A DNA stretch of 11,953 nt from Bacillota bacterium (lineage in GTDB: Bacteria; Bacillota; Clostridia; Peptostreptococcales; Acidaminobacteraceae), in NCBI GenBank assembly GCA_023443345.1, contig JAEZUZ010000095.1, positions 1 through 11,953 on the forward strand. The letters run 5' to 3'. The notes beneath the pieces are model-generated. The model worked only from the letters and a program-made list of their open reading frames with translations, was not told the origin of the DNA and ran no database searches. Each line of letters begins with the position of its first letter. The stretch's first letter is position 1. A program made the translations under genes and the position numbers. Of this stretch, positions 7,692-11,953 are shown in pieces.

Positions 7692-8556
7692 TCACGTTGT
7701 TATGGTAAGGCCTCACAAATTTGAATTTAATCCTATTACAGCAAAGGACAATGTTTATCAGAATGATATAGAAGGGGTCAATGTAAAAAAAAGTGCACTT
7801 GTAGAATTTGATAGAGTAGTTGAGAAACTTAAAAATCTTGGCGTTAAGGTCAGTATTATCGAAGATAATAGGGAACCATCAACTCCTGATAGTATATTTC
7901 CAAATAATTGGTTTACGGTAGAAAAAGATAGAGTTACAATCTATCCAATGTATGCCAAAAATAGAGAATTAGAAAAGGACAAATTTCTCAAAGATCTTAT
8001 GGCTATAGCAGGTAGTAGGCAACTACTTGATATTTCTACCATCTCAAGCGGAATACTTGAAGGTACAGGTTCAGTTGTATTTGATCACTATAATAAAAAA
8101 GCATATTGTGCCCTATCAAATAGGAGTAATGAAGATATTTTTAATAAGATGTGTGAAATAAGGGGATATAAACCTATAAGTTTTGTTGCAACAGATGATG
8201 GCAAGCCTATATATCATACAAATGTACTTATGAGCATATCTGAACATTTTGCAATAGTGTGTTTAGAGAGTATAGAAGAAAAATATAGAAATATTGTCAT
8301 TAGTGAGCTTAAAGATTCGGGTAAGGAGATTGTAGAAATAAGTTATGAACAGTTGAAAAACTTTGCCGGTAACTCTATTGAATTAGAGGGTGATAGAAGT
8401 TTCTTTGTAATGAGTAAATCTGGGTATGAGTCTTTAAGAGATGATCAAATAGAAATAATACAAAAATATCTCCCAATTGAAACTTTCGATGTTTCAACAA
8501 TTGAGAAAGTTGGAGGGGGATCAATTAGGTGTATGATTGCTGAATTTTTTAAATAA
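7678..8556 (+). CDS. ctlX: Citrulline hydrolase CtlX-like, amidinotransferase/arginine deiminase superfamily
   Basis: This is a cytoplasmic pentein-fold hydrolase (292 residues). Proteins of this subgroup are annotated as arginine deiminase-related or CtlX, which in Francisella was linked to conversion of citrulline to ornithine, CO2 and ammonia. Visible active-site elements are DSIFPNNWF (71-79), Glu128 in LEGTGSVVFD, His180 in YHTNVLMSI, and the nucleophile Cys285 in GGGSIRCM, the Glu/His/Cys arrangement of the superfamily. Two adjacent ATGs (7678 and 7681) could start it. The second sits at a better distance (six bases) from AAAGG (7670-7674). Both overlap the end of the aminopeptidase gene in another frame. 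It is the last gene of the operon. Related enzymes act on arginine or dimethylarginine, so the substrate is probable rather than certain. Confidence 0.85.
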   Translation: MMRTNHVVMVRPHKFEFNPITAKDNVYQNDIEGVNVKKSALVEFDRVVEKLKNLGVKVSIIEDNREPSTPDSIFPNNWFTVEKDRVTIYPMYAKNRELEKDKFLKDLMAIAGSRQLLDISTISSGILEGTGSVVFDHYNKKAYCALSNRSNEDIFNKMCEIRGYKPISFVATDDGKPIYHTNVLMSISEHFAIVCLESIEEKYRNIVISELKDSGKEIVEISYEQLKNFAGNSIELEGDRSFFVMSKSGYESLRDDQIEIIQKYLPIETFDVSTIEKVGGGSIRCMIAEFFK

Positions 8557-8578
8557 CTAGGCTTACCTAGTTATTTTT
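8551..8578 (+). terminator. Intrinsic terminator closing the transporter operon
   Basis: AAATAACTAGG (8551-8561) and CCTAGTTATTT (8566-8576) form an 11-bp stem with loop CTTA and a short T tract to 8578. The stop codon of the CtlX gene (8554-8556) lies within the left arm. The -35 of the next promoter starts three bases after it. Confidence 0.85.
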
Positions 8579-8580
8579 AA

Positions 8581-8609
8581 TTGACAAAAATTAAATTGAT
8601 ACTTATAAT
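8581..8609 (+). promoter_or_regulatory. Consensus promoter of ribU unit
   Basis: TTGACA (8581-8586), exactly 17 bases, then TATAAT (8604-8609), a perfect sigma-A consensus. The start is predicted near 8616, shortly before the FMN aptamer. A maximal promoter makes sense if output is set by the riboswitch. Confidence 0.88.
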
Positions 8610-8632
8610 TAAATTATACAATTTAAGACAGT

Positions 8633-8732
8633 CTTCAGGGCAGGGCGAAATTCCCGACCGGCGGTAAAGTCCGCGAGCGAAAGCTGATTTGGTGAGATTC
8701 CAAAACCGACAGTAAAGTCTGGATGAAAGAAG
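8633..8732 (+). ncRNA. FMN riboswitch (RFN element)
   Basis: The conserved RFN core is present in order: CTTC (8633-8636), AGGGCAGGGCGAAATTCCC, GACCGGCGGTAAAGTCCGCG, a short AGC-GAAA-GCT hairpin in place of a longer variable arm, GGTGAGATTCC, CCGACAGTAAAGTCTGGATG, and GAAG (8729-8732) closing P1 with CTTC. FMN binding stabilises the aptamer. The terminator hairpin at 8756-8789 lies between aptamer and ribU, so control is probably by premature termination when FMN is plentiful. The helix that would act as antiterminator could not be identified by eye. Confidence 0.95.
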
Positions 8733-8755
8733 CAACATTTTTTTTGTGTACTATT

Positions 8756-8789
8756 ATACTACCTGAGGGCTGGATCAGGTAGTATTTTT
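8756..8789 (+). terminator. Riboswitch-controlled terminator upstream of ribU
   Basis: ATACTACCTGA (8756-8766) and TCAGGTAGTAT (8775-8785) form a perfect 11-bp stem with loop GGGCTGGA, followed by TTTTT (8785-8789). It ends seven bases before the ribU ribosome binding site and is the likely expression platform of the FMN riboswitch. Confidence 0.88.
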
Positions 8790-8805
8790 AATTTTAGGAG
8801 GTGTT

Positions 8806-9459
8806 ATGTCAACACAAGTAAACAAAACTAAGAAGTTAGTAGCTCTATCTATGTTAGCTGCTATGAGTTTCATTACTCTATTACTTTTTAGAATACCAGT
8901 CGTTTTATTTCTAAAGTATGAACCAAAGGATATAATTATAACTATTTCGGGGTTTATATATGGACCAGCTTCAGCACTTTTATTAAGTATTGTAGTTCCT
9001 TTTATAGAGATGATAACAATATCTAGTACAGGCTATATTGGTTTTATTTTCAATGTACTAGCAAGTGCTTCATTCAGTGTTATTTCCTCTCTAATATATG
9101 TCAAAAAGAGAAACTTCTATAGTGCTGTTATTGGACTAGTTGTAGGTTCAGTAGTTATGATAATTCTTATGCTAGCTTGGAATTATTTTATAACTCCTTT
9201 GTACTTGCAGGTCTCAAGAGAACAAGTGGCGGGTATGTTAACAACAGTATTTCTTCCTTTTAACATACTTAAAGCTGGAATAAATACAGCAATAACTTTA
9301 ATGTTATATAAACCTTTAGTTACAATTCTTAGACGTGTACATATGGCAGAAGGGGATTCAAGTTTTCATAAAAAGCAATATTTACTTACATTTGCATTTG
9401 CAGCTGTAGTACTTGCAACTTTCATATTAGCAGGTTTAGTTTATACAAATAGAATCTAA
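8806..9459 (+). CDS. ribU: Riboflavin ECF transporter S component RibU
   Basis: This is the membrane protein (217 residues) that binds riboflavin and works with the shared ECF module (EcfA, EcfA', EcfT, not in this window) to import it. Family features are the KKLVALSMLAAMSFI first helix, FLKYEPKDI (35-43), a GP turn in helix 2 (53-54), NYFITPLY (126-133) and LPFNILKAG (150-158). Six membrane segments are seen by residue 172, the normal end of a RibU. A further hydrophobic segment (about 192-213) follows a short polar stretch, giving an apparent seventh helix. AGGAGG (8796-8801) lies four bases before the ATG. The FMN riboswitch and terminator directly upstream strongly support the assignment. 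It is a single-gene unit, with no obvious terminator before the next promoter at 9462. Confidence 0.94.
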   Translation: MSTQVNKTKKLVALSMLAAMSFITLLLFRIPVVLFLKYEPKDIIITISGFIYGPASALLLSIVVPFIEMITISSTGYIGFIFNVLASASFSVISSLIYVKKRNFYSAVIGLVVGSVVMIILMLAWNYFITPLYLQVSREQVAGMLTTVFLPFNILKAGINTAITLMLYKPLVTILRRVHMAEGDSSFHKKQYLLTFAFAAVVLATFILAGLVYTNRI

Positions 9460-9461
9460 TC

Positions 9462-9490
9462 TTGTTATATTATTTGTGATAGTTTATAAT
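9462..9490 (+). promoter_or_regulatory. Promoter of Rrf2-family regulator gene
   Basis: TTGTTA (9462-9467), 17 bases, then perfect TATAAT (9485-9490). The start is predicted near 9497, about 17 bases before the ATG at 9514. The -35 begins only three bases after the ribU stop codon. Confidence 0.7.
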
Positions 9491-9493
9491 GTT

Positions 9494-9505
9494 CTATATG
9501 TATAG
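9494..9505. promoter_or_regulatory. Possible operator at the Rrf2 gene start
   Basis: CTATA-TG-TATAG is a perfect inverted repeat with 5-bp arms at the predicted transcription start, its right end overlapping the Shine-Dalgarno AGGAG (9504-9508). Rrf2 regulators often repress their own gene, so it could be an autoregulatory site. The short AT-rich arms make this tentative. Confidence 0.3.
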
Positions 9506-9513
9506 GAGATATA

Positions 9514-9930
9514 ATGAGATTTAGTTATGAAGTTGATTATGCATTTAGAATAATTGAGTATTTTTCTTCAAAACCTGAACATCTTATAAAATCTAAGGAA
9601 TTGAGCACTGAACTTGAAATACCTCTCAGATTTACATTAAAAATTTTGAATAAATTAGTAGATTCAGGATTGGTAAAAAGTAAAAGGGGGGTTACAGGGG
9701 GTTATCATCTTTCAAATATAGAAGAACCAAATTCACTTTACGATGTTGTTGTTGCCATTATTGGAGATATTGCCATAAATAGATGTCTAGAAGATAACTC
9801 TTATTGCTTTAAAAATGATCAGGGGTGTGGTAATAAATGTATGGTCCACTATCATTTAAATAGAATACAGAATGTTCTTGTTGAAGAATTAAAAAAATCT
9901 AAATTTACATTAGTAAAAAAGAAATTATAA
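9514..9930 (+). CDS. Rrf2 family transcriptional regulator, probable Fe-S sensor
   Basis: This is a 138-residue DNA-binding regulator. The N-terminal winged helix-turn-helix (1-70) shows the Rrf2 pattern: YAFRIIEYF, a recognition helix region around IPLRFTLKILNKLVDSGLV (36-54), and the wing SKRGVTGGYHLS (56-67). After a dimerisation helix come four cysteines: Cys91, Cys98, Cys105 and Cys109, spaced X6, X6, X3. In IscR, NsrR and RsrR three cysteines in this region hold a [2Fe-2S] or [4Fe-4S] cluster, so a redox, nitric oxide or iron-sulfur signal is likely, though the spacing is not the standard one. AGGAG (9504-9508) lies five bases before the ATG. It is transcribed alone, with its own promoter and terminator, and no Fe-S assembly genes are near. 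Its targets cannot be named. The downstream phosphatase gene is one candidate by proximity only. Confidence 0.9.
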   Translation: MRFSYEVDYAFRIIEYFSSKPEHLIKSKELSTELEIPLRFTLKILNKLVDSGLVKSKRGVTGGYHLSNIEEPNSLYDVVVAIIGDIAINRCLEDNSYCFKNDQGCGNKCMVHYHLNRIQNVLVEELKKSKFTLVKKKL

Positions 9931-9952
9931 AAACAGGCTTAGCCTGTTTTTT
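9929..9952 (+). terminator. Intrinsic terminator after Rrf2 gene
   Basis: AAAAACAGGC (9929-9938) and GCCTGTTTTT (9942-9951) pair around a TTA loop, followed by more T. The stem starts inside the stop codon. An identical hairpin occurs at 11469-11492. Confidence 0.85.
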
Positions 9953-9999
9953 ATTTTTATATTAATATTAAATTTAGTAAAAATATTGTAAAATATAAG

Positions 10000-10005
10000 T
10001 ATACT
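10000..10005 (+). promoter_or_regulatory. Possible -10 element of the phosphatase gene
   Basis: TATACT (10000-10005) is the best -10 match before the phosphatase gene and sits 9 bases before the Shine-Dalgarno AGGAGG (10014-10019). No good -35 is seen at a proper distance, so this is weak. In the duplicated copy the same position reads TATGCT. Confidence 0.3.
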
Positions 10006-10024
10006 TTTAAATTAGGAGGTTAGT

Positions 10025-11416
10025 ATGAAAAATAATAGTGTTCTTTTAAAAGGATTTTTAATTTTAATTCTTATGATCTCTATTGTTTTTTCGGGTTGTA
10101 CCAAAACAGATGTACCACCTGCTGATAAAACACAAGAGAATAATAACTTAGAAGTCCAAAAACAAGAAGATTCTCAAAAACAGGAAATTTCATACGAAAA
10201 AACGGTATCTTCTGTAAATGACAAAGACTATACTCTTGATAAAGTTGTAGTCTTAAGTAGACATAATGTTAGAGCACCACTATCTACAAAAGGTTCTGAT
10301 TTATATAGAATGACACCTCATAAATGGATAGATTGGACTAGCGAACCAAGTGAATTATCTGTTCATGGTGGAAACTTAGAAACGATTATGGGTCAGTATT
10401 TTAGAAAATACCTTGCACAGAAGCAATTGCTACTTGAAAATGAAATTTATGATGAAAATCAGGTGAGAATATATTCAAATTCTCTTCAAAGGACAATTGC
10501 TACAGCGAGGTTTTTTGCGGCGGGGTTATTACCTGTATCTGAAACAGATGTTGAATATCATGAAGAAGTGGGCAAAATGGATCCAGTATTTAATCCTAAA
10601 CTCACTATAGATTCAGAAGCTTTTAAATCACAAGTTATGAGTGAATTAGAGAAAATGGGAGGAGATTCTGGTTTACAAGGAATTGAAGAAAAACTTGCTC
10701 CTAATTATAAGATTTTAGAAGAAGCGTTAGATTTAAAAGATTCAGAAATAGCTAAACAAGATAAATATGATAAATTTCCAACTGATGATTTAGAAATATC
10801 TTTAGTTCTAGATAAAGAACCTTCGTTAAAGGGATCTTTAAAAAAGGCAACAACTGCTGCAGATGCTTTAATTTTACAGTATTATGAAGATGAAGCTCTA
10901 GATGCACCTTTTGGTAAGAATCTCTCTCTAGAGGATTGGAAGAAAATAGGAGAGATAAAAGATGTTTATGGTGAAGTATTGTTTGCCGCACCATCTGTTG
11001 CTGTAAATGTTGCTAATCCACTTATAAAAGAAGTCAAGTCTGAGTTTGAAAATAATCAAAGGAAATTTACTTTCTTGTGTGGGCATGACTCTAACTTAGC
11101 AAGTTTTCTAGCGGCACTAGAAGTAGAAGATTATCAGTTGCCAAATGCAGTTGAACTTAAAACTCCTATCGGAGCAAAACTAGTTATGGAACAGTGGAGA
11201 GATAGCAATAACAAATTGTTTGTTTCTTTTAAGTTAGTATATTACTCTATTGATCAATTTAGAAATTTAACAGAGATAAATTTAGAAAATCCTCCAGAAG
11301 TATTTGATGTATCTTTTAAGGGAATGCAGAAAAATAAAGATGGAATGTATAAATATGAAGATGTAATTGAAAGATTTAATAAAGCACTAGAAGCAAATGA
11401 AAAATTGCCAAGATGA
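10025..11416 (+). CDS. Histidine-type phosphatase lipoprotein (glucose-1-phosphatase/phytase-like)
   Basis: This is a surface-anchored phosphatase (463 residues) that should release phosphate from an organic phosphate outside the cell through a phosphohistidine intermediate. Residues 1-25 form a lipoprotein signal peptide with lipobox FSGC, and Cys25 is lipidated. A Lys/Gln/Glu-rich linker (26-60) follows. The histidine acid phosphatase domain starts near residue 72. Its signature SRHNVRAPL (78-86) contains nucleophile His80 with Arg79 and Arg83, and the second motif GHDSN (353-357) contains His354 and proton donor Asp355. The RHN and HDSN variants and the following TPHKW-WTS-GG-LE pattern resemble glucose-1-phosphatase (Agp) more than AppA phytase, so sugar phosphates are as likely a substrate as phytate. 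AGGAGG (10014-10019) is five bases before the ATG. A terminator follows, and a diverged second copy lies directly downstream. Confidence 0.9.
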   Translation: MKNNSVLLKGFLILILMISIVFSGCTKTDVPPADKTQENNNLEVQKQEDSQKQEISYEKTVSSVNDKDYTLDKVVVLSRHNVRAPLSTKGSDLYRMTPHKWIDWTSEPSELSVHGGNLETIMGQYFRKYLAQKQLLLENEIYDENQVRIYSNSLQRTIATARFFAAGLLPVSETDVEYHEEVGKMDPVFNPKLTIDSEAFKSQVMSELEKMGGDSGLQGIEEKLAPNYKILEEALDLKDSEIAKQDKYDKFPTDDLEISLVLDKEPSLKGSLKKATTAADALILQYYEDEALDAPFGKNLSLEDWKKIGEIKDVYGEVLFAAPSVAVNVANPLIKEVKSEFENNQRKFTFLCGHDSNLASFLAALEVEDYQLPNAVELKTPIGAKLVMEQWRDSNNKLFVSFKLVYYSIDQFRNLTEINLENPPEVFDVSFKGMQKNKDGMYKYEDVIERFNKALEANEKLPR

Positions 11417-11420
11417 ATTT

Positions 11421-11450
11421 AAAGGATGCTATTATATGGCATCCTTTTTT
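11421..11450 (+). terminator. Intrinsic terminator after phosphatase gene
   Basis: AAAGGATGC (11421-11429) and GCATCCTTT (11439-11447) form a 9-bp stem with a 9-base loop, followed by a T tract to 11450. It begins five bases after the stop codon. Confidence 0.87.
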
Positions 11451-11451
11451 A

Positions 11452-11545
11452 AGTAAAAAAGAAACTATAAAAACAGGCTTAGCCTGTTTTTTATTTAAAT
11501 ATAAAATTAGTAAAAAATATTGTAAAATATAAGTATGCTTTTAAA
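11452..11545 (+). repeat. Direct repeat, copy 2
   Basis: This is the second copy of 9912-10011, offset 1540 bases at its left end. It carries the remnant of the Rrf2 3' codons (AGTAAAAAAGAAA), the same hairpin, and the AT-rich promoter region, in which the -10-like TATACT has become TATGCT. Its left end lies just after the phosphatase terminator, which fits a tandem duplication with the junction near 11451. Confidence 0.85.
11469..11492 (+). terminator. Duplicated hairpin/terminator
   Basis: The stem is identical to 9929-9952: AAAAACAGGC (11469-11478), TTA, GCCTGTTTTT (11482-11491). It sits 20 bases after another complete terminator, so it is probably a redundant relic of the duplication, although it would still work as a backup. 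Confidence 0.8.
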
Positions 11546-11641
11546 ATATAAGATAGGCAAAAACAAAAGTAATTGATAGATTACAATAGAATTATAATTT
11601 AAAAGTAAAAACAAGAAGAATCTCAAAAAAGGAAATTTCTT

Positions 11642-11953
11642 ATGAAAAAAACAGTATCATTAGTAAATGATAAAGAATATGTTCTTAATAAAGTTATAGT
11701 TTTAAGTAGACATAATGTTAGAGCACCATTATCTGAAAAAAATTCTGATCTATATAGAATGACACCTCATAAATGGAAAAATTGGACAAGCAGAACAGGG
11801 GAGTTATCAATTTATGGTGGTAATTTAGAAACAATTATGGGCCAGTATTTTAGAAAATATCTTGATCAGAAGCAATTACTTCTTGAAAATAAAATTTATG
11901 ATGAAAAACAGGTGAGAATATATTCAAATTCTCTTCAAAGAACAATTGCTACA
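11642..11953 (+). CDS. Second copy of histidine-type phosphatase, signal peptide lost (5' altered, runs off window)
   Basis: From the ATG at 11642 the frame is open for 104 codons to the window edge. After the first two residues (MK), the remaining 102 match residues 59-160 of the upstream phosphatase with 17 differences. The catalytic SRHNVRAPL is intact. The lipoprotein signal peptide and most of the linker are gone: a net 91 bases are missing relative to copy 1, and an in-frame TAA (11606-11608) blocks translation from further upstream. AAGGA (11629-11633) is eight bases before the ATG, so a cytoplasmic product is possible. No convincing promoter is visible, and two terminators lie upstream. 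It may be a decaying pseudogene or a re-started paralogue. The second active-site motif (HD) and the stop lie outside the window, so this cannot be settled here. Confidence 0.6.
   Translation, partial: MKKTVSLVNDKEYVLNKVIVLSRHNVRAPLSEKNSDLYRMTPHKWKNWTSRTGELSIYGGNLETIMGQYFRKYLDQKQLLLENKIYDEKQVRIYSNSLQRTIAT

Larger units (their letters stand above)
9912..10011 (+). repeat. Direct repeat, copy 1 (terminator plus phosphatase promoter region)
   Basis: This stretch begins within the last codons of the Rrf2 gene, covers its terminator and the AT-rich region before the phosphatase gene, and recurs at 11452-11545. The two copies match apart from a few substitutions and a net 6-base gap in the AT-rich middle. 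The match marks the left part of a duplicated unit that also includes the phosphatase coding region. Confidence 0.85.

Noticed and set aside
6330..8556. A complete arginine deiminase pathway.
   Set aside because: Only one enzyme of the superfamily is present, with no ornithine carbamoyltransferase or carbamate kinase, and it fits the CtlX subgroup rather than classical ArcA.
8625..8635. AAGAC-A-GTCTT inverted repeat at the 5' edge of the FMN riboswitch.
   Set aside because: A one-base loop cannot form a hairpin in RNA, and the sequence is part of the normal aptamer flank. Considered as an operator but not supported.
10752..10994. Open frame of 80 codons on the minus strand inside the phosphatase gene.
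   Set aside because: Its composition is that of reversed low-complexity codons and no start signal is seen. The plus-strand gene explains the region.
11451..11641. Possible insertion sequence or attachment site between the phosphatase copies.
   Set aside because: No terminal inverted repeats, transposase fragment or target-site duplication is visible. The region is explained by the duplicated terminator and promoter plus degraded 5' coding sequence.

Overview
The window is AT-rich (roughly one third G+C by eye), with strong AGGAGG ribosome binding sites, intrinsic terminators with U tracts, an FMN riboswitch, lipoprotein signal peptides and AT-ending codons. This points to a low-GC Gram-positive anaerobe of the Clostridia/Tissierellia type. 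The exact genus cannot be read from the sequence. No rRNA, tRNA, CRISPR array, insertion sequence or phage gene is visible.

Layout. Positions 1-981 (minus strand) hold the 5' part of a PLP-dependent class I/II aminotransferase that runs off the left edge. Facing away from it is a short UPF0145/YbjQ-family gene (1091-1408) with its own terminator. Next comes a six-gene block on the plus strand (1542-8556): a BMP-family substrate-binding lipoprotein, a terminator followed by an internal promoter, then a double-NBD ATPase and two permeases. Together these form a complete nucleoside-type ABC importer of the NupNOPQ/PnrABCDE/BmpA-NupABC kind. It is followed without a break by an M17 leucyl-aminopeptidase family protein and a CtlX-type citrulline hydrolase (amidinotransferase superfamily), ending in a terminator. 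Uptake of nucleosides, peptide trimming and citrulline hydrolysis would thus be co-expressed, which suggests a scavenging role for the operon (inference).

Positions 8581-9459 are a self-contained riboflavin uptake unit: a consensus promoter, an FMN riboswitch, an intrinsic terminator and ribU, the ECF transporter S component. RibU carries an unusual extra C-terminal membrane segment. Positions 9462-9952 hold an Rrf2-family regulator with four cysteines that could bind an Fe-S cluster, with its own promoter and terminator.

The right end (9912-11953) is the most unusual part. A lipoprotein phosphatase of the histidine acid phosphatase family (glucose-1-phosphatase/phytase-like, 10025-11416) is followed by a diverged second copy. 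The duplicated unit includes the preceding terminator and promoter region. The second copy has lost the promoter -10 match, the ribosome binding site, the start codon and the signal peptide, yet two compensating indels and one substitution create a new Shine-Dalgarno sequence and ATG in frame with the catalytic domain. The copy is open to the right edge of the window, so it is either a decaying pseudogene or a re-started cytoplasmic paralogue.
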